Source: Hymenobacter sp. BRD67
Lineage (GTDB): Bacteria > Bacteroidota > Bacteroidia > Cytophagales > Hymenobacteraceae
Assembly (NCBI RefSeq): GCF_013256425.1
Contig: NZ_CP053904.1
Location: forward strand, 1 to 64,000
Length of the DNA: 64,000 nt
Direction: 5' to 3'
Both the position numbers and the translations under genes were made by a program. The notes under the pieces are model-generated. The model searched no databases, had not been told where the DNA came from, and saw nothing but the letters and a program-made list of their open reading frames with translations. Positions within the stretch are counted from its first letter, which is position 1. Each line of letters begins with the position of its first letter. Positions 39,145-48,597 of the stretch are shown one piece after another.

Positions 39145-41880
39145 TTATTCGTATACGTCGCGCAGATTTGCTGCTATCTCATAGGCAACTCCCTGCGGGG
39201 CGAACAGGGCAAAGTGCTCGGTCCCGCAATCAATTTTCATTTCTTCTCGGCCGCGTAATGCCTGCTGGTCAATGGGCGTAGCTTGCCCGGCACTGCCCTT
39301 CGTTTCGACCACAAAGTACACGCGTTTGTCACCTTTGAGCACAATAGCCCAATCGGGCCGGTACTTGCCAAGAGGAGTCGGGATAAGAAAGCCTCGCGGC
39401 AGCTTAAAGTAAAAAGCTACTTGCTCGGCTTTGTCGCAGCTCTCGGCGAAGCTTTTTTCGGTGCTGCTGTCCACCGGAACGTAATTGTAGAGTGTACGGG
39501 CGGGGTTTTCAACTTCGTAGAGGTTAGTCAGGTATTGCTCTACTTCCTCGTCCTTGAAGAGCTGCATAGCATATTCCTCCCCGGCCAGCCGCTCGTACCG
39601 GATGCCCGCTACCTGCAGGCGGTTCAGAGTGCGACGGATAGCCCCAACTACATTGTCAAGAAACATCTGCGGGTTTATCAGCAGCTCCCCATAGCGGCCC
39701 GAGCGCTTGAGAATCTGGAAGATAGTGGGCCGGGTTACGTCTACTCGGCTTTGCAGATACCCGTACACGTCGGGCACAGGATAAGTAACCGTGTTCAGGG
39801 TCAGCTGAGTTTCGGCGGCCAGCTGGCCCGTAATACCTTCGTCGGTGTAGCTCAAGCGGGCTTTGCGGGCCTGGAGCTGGGGCGGGTGAGTAGGTGGGGT
39901 TTTATGGTGGTCCAGCAGTTCGGCTACGGCTCCGGCTATCAGCGCTTCGGTTTGGTACTCGACGCGGTAGCGGGTGCGGTGCTTAATGCGCTCCCAGATG
40001 GCGAAAAACTCCGGATAGTTGTTGGATGTCAGTTCTTTGCTTAGGCGCAATGTCCGGCGCTTGGCCGCGTTGCGGGTGCGGCCCGTAAACTCGACGCCGG
40101 TTTCTTCCTGAATTTCGCGCTGCAAGGCTGCTGAAAAGTCCTCATAACTTTCATTGGCCACTACAGTTAGCATATTTAGCGACTTATCCTGCACGCGCTG
40201 GCCGGTGGCATCCACGGGCAAGCGCAGGCCGCGCCCGATTTCCTGGCGCTTCTTTACGTCGCTTTGCGTTTCGTTCAAAGTACAGATTTGGAATACGTTG
40301 GGGTTGTCCCATCCTTCGCGGAGTGCCGAGTGCGAAAAAATAAATTGCAGGGGCTCGTCCTGACTCAGCAGCCGCTCCTTATCGCGCATTATCAAGGCAT
40401 AGGTATCGCGGTCGAGGGTCGAGTCGCCACGAGTATCCTTGCCGGCCGGACTAGATTTATCCTGCGAGAAGTACCCATCGTGCACTTCCTTCGCCGTGAA
40501 GGGAATTAGTCCGGCATTCTCCTTTTTAGCTGCGTAGGTAGTAAAAATCTCCTCAAACCACTGCGCAAATTTGCCCGGAAGCTTCGTTTTGGTGGCCACG
40601 TCGTAGAGCCGGTAGTTGGCTACCCGGTCTACGAACACCAGCGACAATACCTTAATACCTTTGGGTTTGAGCCTCCTCACTTTCTCAAAATGCCATTTCA
40701 CAGTGCGCTCCAACTGATAGCGCAACACGGCTTCGGTGAGCCCGCCGACATCCTGGCCCGCCACCACGCGTAGGTTGCCAGAGAAGGTTACGCTCTGCTC
40801 AGTAGGGTCTATCTCGTTTACAATGAAGCCCTCGCGATAGGTTTCGCGGTTGTTGCTTAGCGCATAGAGGTCGTTGCCCAGGCGAACGGTTACGTCTTTT
40901 AGACGCACGCCACCCTTCTCGTTGCTGTAAATGCTGAGCTTGGCTGTAAGCGTGTTTTTAGCCTTTTCTACGTGTTTGAGCCGAACGAACGCCGCGTTGT
41001 AATTGCCATCGGCTGTAATGCCGTCTACTTCAATCTGCTTTACGAGCCCCAGGTCATAAGCCTGCACGGGGTTGAGGGAATATACAAGGTTGTAAAACTC
41101 CTTGTGCGTAGCCGAGTAGCGCAGTGTGGCCAGCGGTCGTAACGAAGCCAGGGCAGCCTTACGAAGGTCAGAATCCAGATTTTGCGGCTCGTCTACTACC
41201 ACAATTGGCCGCGTGGCTTGCAGGTATTCAATAGGCCTGACTCCGGTTTCGCGGGGCTTGTTGATAATATTGGTATCCTTGGTAAACGAGTCGATATTGA
41301 TGACCAGAATTTGCAGCGCGTCGCTCACCGCAAAGTTGCGAAGGGCAGCCAGCCGGCCACTATCATACACTTCGTAGCTAACCGGCGGGTAGCCGAAAAG
41401 CGCCTGCAAGTGGTCGTGGGTGATTTGTAGTGACTTCCACACGCCTTCCCGAATGGCTACGCTCGGCACTACAATGACAAATTTGCGGAAGCCGTAGGTA
41501 CGGTTCAGCTCATAGATGGTACGCAGGTACACGTACGTCTTGCCAGTGCCGGTTTCCATCTCCACTGTTAGGTTGAGTGGGAGGCTGTCGGCGTCCAGCT
41601 GGCCGGCTGCGTTGCGAAATGCGCATGGCACTAGCGCATCCGACAGCGGCAGTTTCTGGGTAGCCTGGCCGCACCGAATATTTTCGAGCAGCTGGCCGGC
41701 GGCCAGAACCAGCCGATTGGCAATTCCGGTTTCCGTAAAGGCGAGCGAGCCGTCGCCCAGCTCGGTGCTCACCGATACTTCCAACGGCGCCTTACTCAGC
41801 GGCTGGCCTTCAAAAGCGGCTACTACAGCCTGAATGGCATCCTGCTGGTATTCCTGGCTGGCGTCAAATTGCAGTTTCAT
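39145..41880 (-). CDS. Type III restriction enzyme, Res subunit
   Basis: Helicase-nuclease subunit that, with Mod, cuts DNA between unmodified sites. 911 residues from the ATG at 41878-41880 (MKLQFDASQEYQQDA). Superfamily 2 helicase motifs are visible: Walker A VEMETGTGKTYVYLRTIYEL near 106, IVVPSVAIREGV, the DExx-like box VVVDEPQNLDSD near 232, LRYSATHKEFY, and motif VI RQEIGRGLRLP near 563. The nuclease domain at the C-terminus has PDWAI...KRVYFVVETKG (PD-ExK type) near 860-882. It is transcribed after mod across a 148-base AT-rich gap. Confidence 0.9.
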   Translation of the reverse strand: MKLQFDASQEYQQDAIQAVVAAFEGQPLSKAPLEVSVSTELGDGSLAFTETGIANRLVLAAGQLLENIRCGQATQKLPLSDALVPCAFRNAAGQLDADSLPLNLTVEMETGTGKTYVYLRTIYELNRTYGFRKFVIVVPSVAIREGVWKSLQITHDHLQALFGYPPVSYEVYDSGRLAALRNFAVSDALQILVINIDSFTKDTNIINKPRETGVRPIEYLQATRPIVVVDEPQNLDSDLRKAALASLRPLATLRYSATHKEFYNLVYSLNPVQAYDLGLVKQIEVDGITADGNYNAAFVRLKHVEKAKNTLTAKLSIYSNEKGGVRLKDVTVRLGNDLYALSNNRETYREGFIVNEIDPTEQSVTFSGNLRVVAGQDVGGLTEAVLRYQLERTVKWHFEKVRRLKPKGIKVLSLVFVDRVANYRLYDVATKTKLPGKFAQWFEEIFTTYAAKKENAGLIPFTAKEVHDGYFSQDKSSPAGKDTRGDSTLDRDTYALIMRDKERLLSQDEPLQFIFSHSALREGWDNPNVFQICTLNETQSDVKKRQEIGRGLRLPVDATGQRVQDKSLNMLTVVANESYEDFSAALQREIQEETGVEFTGRTRNAAKRRTLRLSKELTSNNYPEFFAIWERIKHRTRYRVEYQTEALIAGAVAELLDHHKTPPTHPPQLQARKARLSYTDEGITGQLAAETQLTLNTVTYPVPDVYGYLQSRVDVTRPTIFQILKRSGRYGELLINPQMFLDNVVGAIRRTLNRLQVAGIRYERLAGEEYAMQLFKDEEVEQYLTNLYEVENPARTLYNYVPVDSSTEKSFAESCDKAEQVAFYFKLPRGFLIPTPLGKYRPDWAIVLKGDKRVYFVVETKGSAGQATPIDQQALRGREEMKIDCGTEHFALFAPQGVAYEIAANLRDVYE

Positions 41881-42028
41881 AATTAATATAGTGCTGTTTG
41901 CCAGATTTTTATATAAAAGCCTGCCGTGACGAGCGCCGCGGAGCAGTTGCCTCAAGCCGAGCTGTTAACGAGTATAAATATATTATTATAATGATTATAA
42001 ATTAGTATTTTATAGCCCGGTCAGCTCT

Positions 42029-43912
42029 CTAAATCAGTTGCAGCGTCACGCCGGCGTCGGCCAACTGCAAACGGGCATTGCTGACCTGCTCGTCGGGGTT
42101 GTCGCCGCCGAAAAGGCGTCCTGGTATCACTAGCCGCTGTGGCCGTTCGGCCACGGCGGCTGCTATCACTGCGGGGTTGATACCTGCCAGGGCCAGCCAC
42201 ACCAGGCCATTGGCTACGTCGTGCACTTCCAGTCCTCCCAGGCTGCGCCGGGTTACGGCTACCGATAAGGGGAGAATATCGGCGCTGCCTCCCATCTTGA
42301 GGAGCAGTTCCGTGAGCATGGCTTCGTCGCTCACTGCTTGGCGCAGGGGCTCCTGAAACAGCTCCAGTTGGGAAAGTATTTCCGAAGGGCCCGTTACGTT
42401 GGGTCGCCAGGCCCGGAAATTAGAATAGTCGAGCCGGTAAGCCCTAAAGCCTAAATCCTGAATGTAGCTGCTTGAATCTAAAGGTAATGTGTTTGCCTGC
42501 TTCTGACGTAAAAGCTCGCCAGCTTTCGCTAAGCGTTGTTGCGTAATTTGGGCAATGTTATTGAATTTTATTCGGCTGCCTTCTATTCTTTCAGCCATTT
42601 GAACTAATATAAACCGCCTGTTTCCTTTGCTTTCCTCATTTAATTGATAAACGGCTTGCCCTGTGGTGCCACTGCCCGCAAAAAAGTCAAGTATAATATC
42701 GCCACTAACTGTAGTAATATTCAATAAATGTTTAATTAGAATGGAAGGCTTAGAGTGAACGAATACTTTAGGTCCCAGCATGGCTGCTAGTTCAGCAGTA
42801 CCATCTTCATTTAAACCATGTTCACTCCACCAAGAATCGGCTTTAAGACGAGTGCTTTTGCGGTCCCGTAAAAAGGATTTTTGCACTGGTGCAGTCAGTC
42901 CTTTAGTACCAAAAATTATTCTTCCATCCTTAATTCGGGTCTTTACCTCAGTTTCGTTAAATACCCAATAACGTCCTTCGGGAGGATAATACGTTATCCC
43001 CGTTTTCTCATTGAAGATTGGAAAATAAGGACCTTCGTGATTGGCAGATAAATCGGAAGTTGTCCAAGCGCCCCGCTTGTCTTTATCAGGATTTTTATAA
43101 GTTTTCCGCAAGTATTCTTCCGTCATGGGAAACCCGAGTAAGATATCTTGTTTGTCAAACTTTCGCTTGGCATAACAGAGGATGTAATCATGTACCGGAG
43201 GAATGTCGCCTACGTTATTACCATTAGTTTTCTTTTTCCAAATTATTGTTCCTACAAAATTTTCCTCTCCAAAAATCTCATTCATCAATAAGCGCAGGTT
43301 ATGCATTTCGTTGTCGTCAATCGACACGAAAATCACGCCGTCTTCGCGTAGCAGATTGCGGCTCAGATACAGGCGAGGCCACATCATGCTTAGCCAGGCC
43401 GAATGGTACTGCCCACTTTCCCGAGTGTTCTTTTTCCAGAGGTCCTGCTTGTTAAGAAAGCCATTTTCGTCGCGCTGCCCAATGGCTTTCTCGTAGTCTT
43501 CGCGCCGTTCACCATAGTCGTCCGGGTACACGAAGGAATCAGACCCGGTGTTGTAGGGCGGGTCGATATATATCATTTTTACCTTGCCAAAGTAGCCTCG
43601 CTGGAGTACCCGTAGCACTTCGAGATTTTCGCCCTCGATAAAAACATTGCCAGTAGTGTCCCAATCTATCGACTGTGAGGGGTTAGGCAGGAGCGTAGCA
43701 GTGGTAGAACGTTGCACTTCGCGTCGAGCGTCAGCCTTGCCAGCCCAGCGCAACTCATAGTGGTCTGGACCAGCAGGGGCCAGCGCATCGGCGGCCCCGA
43801 GGGCGGCTCGCAAGCGGTCAAAATCTACGCGCCCTTCGCTGACTACATCTGGGAAAAGCTGGTGGAGCCGGGCAATGTTTTCGGCGGTAAGGTTGAGGCT
43901 GCGGCCATCCAT
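42029..43912 (-). CDS. Type III DNA methyltransferase, Mod subunit
   Basis: Adenine-N6 methyltransferase that also supplies sequence recognition for Res. 627 residues from the ATG at 43910-43912 (MDGRSLNLTAENIARLHQLF). The catalytic DPPY motif is in KMIYIDPPYNTGSDSFVYPD at about 112-131 and the SAM-binding motif IILDFFAGSGTTGQAV lies C-terminal to it at about 405, the order of beta-class enzymes. The middle, about 130-400, would hold target recognition and is noticeably AT-rich (roughly 42.5-43.3 kb), a sign of horizontal transfer. The upstream frame to 44032 runs through the promoter region and is not used. Confidence 0.92.
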   Translation of the reverse strand: MDGRSLNLTAENIARLHQLFPDVVSEGRVDFDRLRAALGAADALAPAGPDHYELRWAGKADARREVQRSTTATLLPNPSQSIDWDTTGNVFIEGENLEVLRVLQRGYFGKVKMIYIDPPYNTGSDSFVYPDDYGERREDYEKAIGQRDENGFLNKQDLWKKNTRESGQYHSAWLSMMWPRLYLSRNLLREDGVIFVSIDDNEMHNLRLLMNEIFGEENFVGTIIWKKKTNGNNVGDIPPVHDYILCYAKRKFDKQDILLGFPMTEEYLRKTYKNPDKDKRGAWTTSDLSANHEGPYFPIFNEKTGITYYPPEGRYWVFNETEVKTRIKDGRIIFGTKGLTAPVQKSFLRDRKSTRLKADSWWSEHGLNEDGTAELAAMLGPKVFVHSKPSILIKHLLNITTVSGDIILDFFAGSGTTGQAVYQLNEESKGNRRFILVQMAERIEGSRIKFNNIAQITQQRLAKAGELLRQKQANTLPLDSSSYIQDLGFRAYRLDYSNFRAWRPNVTGPSEILSQLELFQEPLRQAVSDEAMLTELLLKMGGSADILPLSVAVTRRSLGGLEVHDVANGLVWLALAGINPAVIAAAVAERPQRLVIPGRLFGGDNPDEQVSNARLQLADAGVTLQLI

Positions 43913-43953
43913 GGATTGAACCTTGTGATACAAAAATGATTCATAAAAGGCTC

Positions 43954-43986
43954 GAAAGATAGGATATGCGAGACGAAAAGCGCAAA
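43954..43986 (-). promoter_or_regulatory. Probable mod promoter
   Basis: Minus strand TTTG (43983-43986), 21 bases, then TATCTTTC (43954-43961), one base off the Bacteroidota -33/-7 consensus TTTG-N19-21-TAnnTTTG. It lies 42 bases before the mod ATG. A GAGACGAAAAG half-site (43970-43980) falls between the two boxes, so bound regulator would block it. Confidence 0.5.
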
Positions 43987-44031
43987 AAAATGAGACAAAA
44001 GCGGTCGGTAACCCGTGCCACTTTTGTCTCA
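43970..44031. promoter_or_regulatory. Operator candidate between mod and the HTH gene
   Basis: A perfect 11-bp inverted repeat, TGAGACAAAAG (43991-44001) and CTTTTGTCTCA (44021-44031), separated by 19 bases, lies between the divergent genes. A third, related half-site GAGACGAAAAG lies at 43970-43980. These are likely binding sites for the adjacent HTH protein. Confidence 0.6.
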
Positions 44032-44048
44032 CTCAGTTTAGTCCACAT

Positions 44049-44396
44049 ATGGCGAAGCAGCATCGCGGGGAGGTCATCCGGGAAGCCGTGCTCAAAAGCG
44101 GCGTAAAATTTTCGAGCCTGTACCGCAAGCTTGGGATTAGCCGCCCCACGCTCTACCGTCGATTTGAAGACCCTAACCTGGACTTCGACTTCATTAAGCG
44201 CGTCGGCGATATTATCTACCACAACTTCGCCGAAGAGTTCAAAGAGCTAGTACCCGCAACTGCTCTGGAACCTATAATTCCTTATCAACTCGACAGTCTG
44301 GACGATTGCAAAAACAAGCTCCTGCACGTATATAGCCTGTATGCCGATATGGTGCAGCGCTATAATAACCTGCTCGCCAGCCGCGAAGAAGCTTAG
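44049..44396 (+). CDS. Small HTH regulator divergent from mod
   Basis: 115 residues. The N-terminal 45 residues form a helix-turn-helix (GEVIREAVLKSGVKFSSLYR, then KLGISRPTLYRRFEDPNLDF), in the manner of C (controller) proteins or phage-type repressors. The remainder is helical (CKNKLLHVYSLYADMVQRYN), suited to dimerisation. It is divergent from mod across 136 bases containing matching inverted half-sites, so control of mod-res timing is the likely role. It ends 3 bases before the convergent amidase gene. Confidence 0.72.
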   Translation: MAKQHRGEVIREAVLKSGVKFSSLYRKLGISRPTLYRRFEDPNLDFDFIKRVGDIIYHNFAEEFKELVPATALEPIIPYQLDSLDDCKNKLLHVYSLYADMVQRYNNLLASREEA

Positions 44397-44399
44397 CCA

Positions 44400-46043
44400 C
44401 TACCCCACCAGCGGCCCCCGCATCTCGGGCGCTTTCCGCAGCTTGGTTGCCTGCTCGTAGGCGTAGCCCAGGCCCAGTAACAGGCCTTCGGACCAGGCTG
44501 GCCCTACGAGCGACAGTCCCACCGGCAGGTGCTGGGCCTGGCCCATCGGCACAGTGAGGTGTGGATAGCCCGCCATGGCGGCCGGCGACGAAAAGTCGAG
44601 GCCCGACGAGTAGTCGCCATTCACCAAATCGATGCAGCCGGCCGGGCCGGTCGTGATGCCGATGATGGCAGCCAGTTGATTGTCGTGCAGAATTTTGTCC
44701 AAGATTTTGCGGGTGCCGCCCTGCGAGCGGGCCAGCGCCGCCTGGTACTTGGCGCTGCCGAGGCCCTCGGTTTTTTCGGCTGCCTCCAGGGTTTCCTGCT
44801 GGAAAAAGGGCATTGCCTTGGCGGCGTTGGCCTTGTCGAAGGCAATGACGTCGGCCAGGGTTTTTACGCCCGCATTGGTGCCCGCCAAGTACTTGTTTAC
44901 GCCGTCTTTAAACTCGTAGAGCAGCACCTGAAACTCGGCGTCGCCCAGGGCCGCGACCGGCTTGGCTACGTTTATTTCCACAATGGTAGCTCCCTGAGCT
45001 TTCAGCACTGCCAGGGCTTTTTGCAGCAACGCCACGGCATCGGAAGTGCCGGTAAGGTGACTTTTCTCGACCCCCAGGCGCTTGCCCTTCAGGGCGTTGG
45101 TATCCAGAAACTTGGTGTAGTCGGGCGCGGCGTGGGCGGCGCTGCCGCGAGTGACGGCATCGGCCGGGTCTTCGCCGGTGAGCGCCGCCAGCAGCAGGGC
45201 CGCGTCGCGCACGGTGCGGGCCATCGGGCCGGCCGTATCCTGGGTGGCGGAAATCGGAATGATGCCCATGCGGCTGAGCAGGCCCACCGTGGGCTTGAGG
45301 CCTACCAGGCCATTGACCGAGGAAGGAGACACTACTGAGCCGTCGGTTTCGGTGCCGATGGCCACTGCGCAGAGGCTGGCCGCCGCCGCCGAGCCCGAGC
45401 CGGCGCTGGAGCCGCTGGGGGTGCGGTCCAGAATATAGGGATTTTTAGTTTGTCCGCCGCGACTGCTCCAGCCGCTGGTGGCGCGCGTCGAGCGGAAGTT
45501 GGCCCACTCGCTCAGATTGGTTTTGCCGAGTACCACGGCCCCGGCCGCCCGCAGCTGTTTGACGATAAAGGCGTCCTGCTTGGCGCGGTGCCCGGCCAGG
45601 GCCAATGAGCCGGCAGTGGTCTGCATCTGGTCGCCGGTATCGATATTGTCTTTTATCAATACCGGGATGCCGTGCAGGGGGCCGCGCACCTTGCCGGCCT
45701 TGCGCTCCGCGTCGAGCGCATCGGCCAGCTTGAGGGCATCGGGGTTGGTTTCGATAACGGCGCGCAACGTGGGGCCTTTCGCGTTTACCGCTTCGACGCG
45801 CTGTAAATACAGCTCGCACAGGGCCCGCGAGGTGTGCCGGCCGGCCTGCATATGCTGCTGCAAATCAGCCACCGTGGCTTCGAGCAGCGGAAACGCATCG
45901 GGGGCGGCTGCCGGGCCAGCGGCGGTTGCATCGGTAGTGGGCTGGCCGGTGGGCGCGCTATTCGAAGTGCATTGCGCCAGCGAAAGCGTGGTGAGAGCGG
46001 CGCCGGCCAGCGAGCCGTTGAGTAGAAAAAGGCGGCGATTCAT
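44400..46043 (-). CDS. Amidase signature family protein, exported
   Basis: 547 residues. The N-terminus MNRRLFLLNGSLAGAALTTL has a twin-arginine-like pair and ends in a lipobox-like LAQC, so the enzyme is probably an exported lipoprotein. The Ser-cisSer-Lys machinery of the amidase signature family is visible: Lys in GIPVLIKDNIDTGDQ at about 128-142, the Gly/Ser-rich stretch RTPSGSSAGSGSAAAASL at about 205-222 with the cis-Ser, and the nucleophile region GTETDGSVVSPSSVNGLVG after it. Relatives hydrolyse various amides; the substrate is unknown. Confidence 0.88.
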   Translation of the reverse strand: MNRRLFLLNGSLAGAALTTLSLAQCTSNSAPTGQPTTDATAAGPAAAPDAFPLLEATVADLQQHMQAGRHTSRALCELYLQRVEAVNAKGPTLRAVIETNPDALKLADALDAERKAGKVRGPLHGIPVLIKDNIDTGDQMQTTAGSLALAGHRAKQDAFIVKQLRAAGAVVLGKTNLSEWANFRSTRATSGWSSRGGQTKNPYILDRTPSGSSAGSGSAAAASLCAVAIGTETDGSVVSPSSVNGLVGLKPTVGLLSRMGIIPISATQDTAGPMARTVRDAALLLAALTGEDPADAVTRGSAAHAAPDYTKFLDTNALKGKRLGVEKSHLTGTSDAVALLQKALAVLKAQGATIVEINVAKPVAALGDAEFQVLLYEFKDGVNKYLAGTNAGVKTLADVIAFDKANAAKAMPFFQQETLEAAEKTEGLGSAKYQAALARSQGGTRKILDKILHDNQLAAIIGITTGPAGCIDLVNGDYSSGLDFSSPAAMAGYPHLTVPMGQAQHLPVGLSLVGPAWSEGLLLGLGYAYEQATKLRKAPEMRGPLVG

Positions 46044-46147
46044 GAGGCTAAGAGGTTAAGCCGACAAGATAGCGCACCCTATTATTAGACAACGTCATGT
46101 TAAGCTTACGAGAGCTTGGCCGCCAGTAGAACTACAAAACAACTTCA

Positions 46148-48049
46148 TTAATACAACACCCGGAACTTGATGGTGTGCTCCACCGCGCGCAGCGCCTGAA
46201 TCACGTCCTGGTCGTACTCGCGGTTGATATCGGTAATCACGTAGCCAATCAATTCGTTGGTTTTTAGGTACTGACCCAGGATATTGACGTGGTGCGCGGC
46301 CAGCACGTTGTTGATACTGGCCAGCACGCCCGGCACGTTGGCGTGAATGTGGATGAGCCGGTGGCCGGGCTGGGTGGGCAGCTGAATATTGGGGAAATTG
46401 ACGCTCTGCTGGGTGTTGCCGGTGTTCACGTACTCCATGATGCGCTCGGGCACAAACTCGGCGATGTTGCGCTGGGCCTCGGCCGTGCTGCCGCCGATGT
46501 GAGGCGTGAGCAGCACGTTGGGCAGCCCGCGCAGCTCGCTCTCAAACGCTTCGCTGTTGGTTTTGGGCTCGTGCGGGAACACGTCGATGGCGGCGCCGCC
46601 GAGGTGGCCGCTACGCAGGGCTGCGGCCAGAGCCGGCACGTCCACGACGTGGCCACGTGCGTTGTTGATGAAGAGCGCGCCGGGTTTCATGAGTGCAAAC
46701 TGCTTCTCGCCGAAAAAATCCTGGTTTTCGGGCCGGCCGTCGATGTGCAGCGTCACCACGTCGGCCTGGCGTAGCAGCTCTTCCAGGCTCCGGGCCTTCA
46801 CGGCGTTGCCCAGCTGAAGCTTCTCGGCCATGTCGTAGTAAATCACCTTCAGGCCCACAGCCTCGGCCACCACCGAGAGCTGCGCCCCGATATTGCCGTA
46901 GCCAATGATGCCCAGGGTTTTGCCCCGAATCTCGAACGAGCCGCTGGCCGACTTATCCCACTCGCCCCGGTGCATCTTGGGGTTTTTTTCTGGAATGCGG
47001 CGGGCCAGCACAATCAGCTCAGCCAGGGTCAGCTCGACCACCGAGCGGGTGTTGGAGAAGGGCGCGTTGAATACCGCGACGCCCTTTTTCATGGCCTCGG
47101 GCAAGTCAATCTGGTTGGTGCCGATGCAGAATGCTCCAACGGCAATGAGGCGGTTGGCCGCGGCCAGCACCCGGTCGGTAACCTGCGTTTTGGACCGGAT
47201 GCCCAGGATGCTCACACCCTCGATGCGGGCAATCAGCTCGTCCTCGTCGAGGGCGCCCTTTACCTGCTCTACCTGATAGCCTTCGTGGCGAAACAGCTCG
47301 GCGGCGCGGGCATCGGGGTTTTCGAGTAAAAGAACCTTTATTCGGTTCTTGGGATAGCTCAGGGTCATGGGTAATTTCAGCTGGTAGAGAAACTCGTCAA
47401 ACGTGGGCAGCACCTCGTCGGCGTGGGCCACCACGCTGGGGCGGCTCACGTTTTCGGTGTAGGCGTAGAAGCGGTGGGCCAGGCCCGCTTCGCGAATCTG
47501 GTAGTCGGTGTAGCCATCGCCGAGCACGTACACCGGTCCGTCGAGGTCGAGCAGCACGAGCTGGCGAATCTTACCGCCGTCGCGGCTCAGCACGTTGGCC
47601 GGGTCGCAGCCGGTAATGTTGTCCTCGGCATCGAAGGTGAAGGTATTGGCCAGCACGTGGCTGGGGTCGATGCCAAACTCGGCCACCACCGGCTCGATAA
47701 ACTCCCGGAAGCCGCTGCTCACCACGTAGATGCGGTCGGCGTGCGTCCGAAAAAACTCGCCGTTGCGCCGGATGCTTTCGCTCACCTTGGTTTGCAGGTG
47801 CGCCACCAGCGGCGCCAGGTGCCGCCGGTGCGCCCCCAGCAGCGCCAGCCGCTGACTTAGCGACTCCTGAAAGCCGATTTCGCCGGCCATTCCGCGGTCG
47901 GTGAGGGCCTTAATTTGAGCAACGCGCGCGGCGCGGTCGGGCTGGCCGGCCAGGGCAATAGCAGCCAGCTCATCGAGGCCTTCGACCTGCGTAAACGTGG
48001 AATCGAAGTCGAAAACGAGGTAGGGGAGGAGCGGGGCAGCGTCGAGCAT
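46148..48049 (-). CDS. Phosphoserine phosphatase / D-3-phosphoglycerate dehydrogenase fusion
   Basis: One 633-residue protein joins the third and first enzymes of serine synthesis. Residues 1-215 are a HAD phosphatase like SerB: YLVFDFDSTFTQVEGLDELA (nucleophile Asp), VVSSGFREFIEPVV, and VLGDGYTDYQIREAG. Residues 230-545 are a 2-hydroxyacid dehydrogenase like SerA: GIIGYGNIGAQLSVVAEAVG, PGALFINNARGHVVDV, NVLLTPHIGGSTAEAQ with the catalytic His. The last 80 residues are an ACT domain (HIHANVPGVLASINNVLAAH). Start at the ATG 48047-48049 (MLDAAPLLPYLVFDFD); the upstream open frame is not conserved. SerC is not in the window. Confidence 0.92.
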   Translation of the reverse strand: MLDAAPLLPYLVFDFDSTFTQVEGLDELAAIALAGQPDRAARVAQIKALTDRGMAGEIGFQESLSQRLALLGAHRRHLAPLVAHLQTKVSESIRRNGEFFRTHADRIYVVSSGFREFIEPVVAEFGIDPSHVLANTFTFDAEDNITGCDPANVLSRDGGKIRQLVLLDLDGPVYVLGDGYTDYQIREAGLAHRFYAYTENVSRPSVVAHADEVLPTFDEFLYQLKLPMTLSYPKNRIKVLLLENPDARAAELFRHEGYQVEQVKGALDEDELIARIEGVSILGIRSKTQVTDRVLAAANRLIAVGAFCIGTNQIDLPEAMKKGVAVFNAPFSNTRSVVELTLAELIVLARRIPEKNPKMHRGEWDKSASGSFEIRGKTLGIIGYGNIGAQLSVVAEAVGLKVIYYDMAEKLQLGNAVKARSLEELLRQADVVTLHIDGRPENQDFFGEKQFALMKPGALFINNARGHVVDVPALAAALRSGHLGGAAIDVFPHEPKTNSEAFESELRGLPNVLLTPHIGGSTAEAQRNIAEFVPERIMEYVNTGNTQQSVNFPNIQLPTQPGHRLIHIHANVPGVLASINNVLAAHHVNILGQYLKTNELIGYVITDINREYDQDVIQALRAVEHTIKFRVLY

Positions 48050-48101
48050 GAGCGCAAAGATGGTGGTGCCATCGCTGCTATAACCTATAAAATGTGCATT
48101 A

Positions 48102-48545
48102 TCATTTTGAAAAAGCGTAGCGCTGGCCTTCTTCGGGGGAAGCAATGCTGGTGGTGAAGCTAACAGCTAGCACCTCTACATAGCTGTCATGGCCTTGCAC
48201 GATATAATGGTGATACACTTTGCCATCCCAGTTCTTCCAAGCAGGATAGGTGTAAGACCGTTGTTGGGTGGCTGTCGCCAGCCACGCAGAATCAATTACT
48301 TCAAGCAAAAAGGAGTGAAAGGAATGCTCGGCTATGCTGTAAGGCAGGAACTCAGTTTTTACCATATGTGTCGCCCAGCAATTTAAAAAACTGATTTTTC
48401 CCAGTTCATCCGAAGGTTCGGCGTTACCCTCACTCTGAAGGGTAAAAAAAACATCACAATCAGTCGGTGTTATCACTAGAGTCAGAGAGCTTTGCGGGTC
48501 TTGCCAAAAAGGTAGCTTAATAGCAGTGGCGGGTGAGGTCGTCAT
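48102..48545 (-). CDS. Hypothetical protein
   Basis: 147 residues from the ATG at 48543-48545 (MTTSPATAIKLPFWQDPQ). A longer frame starts at a GTG at 48599, but that lies in the terminal repeat of the adjacent miniature element. No signal peptide or known motif; the protein looks globular with several Trp and Tyr (WKNWDGKVYHHYIVQGHD). Base composition is distinctly more AT-rich than neighbours. It may be an immunity or orphan accessory protein, but nothing supports a function. Confidence 0.5.
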   Translation of the reverse strand: MTTSPATAIKLPFWQDPQSSLTLVITPTDCDVFFTLQSEGNAEPSDELGKISFLNCWATHMVKTEFLPYSIAEHSFHSFLLEVIDSAWLATATQQRSYTYPAWKNWDGKVYHHYIVQGHDSYVEVLAVSFTTSIASPEEGQRYAFSK

Positions 48546-48597
48546 TGTGAGAACATGAAAAATAGAGTGTCGCGTCTCGGTGTCAGATATTTTCTTC

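Noticed and set aside
38176..44396. A three-subunit type III restriction system with a new accessory protein
   Set aside because: The third gene is better explained as a truncated methyltransferase, because family sequence continues upstream of any start codon and breaks at a repeat. It is reported as a remnant with the alternative left open.
46092..46130. AACGTCATG near 46092 as another copy of the GTCATGC palindrome
   Set aside because: Only the first nine or ten bases match and no second arm is present.
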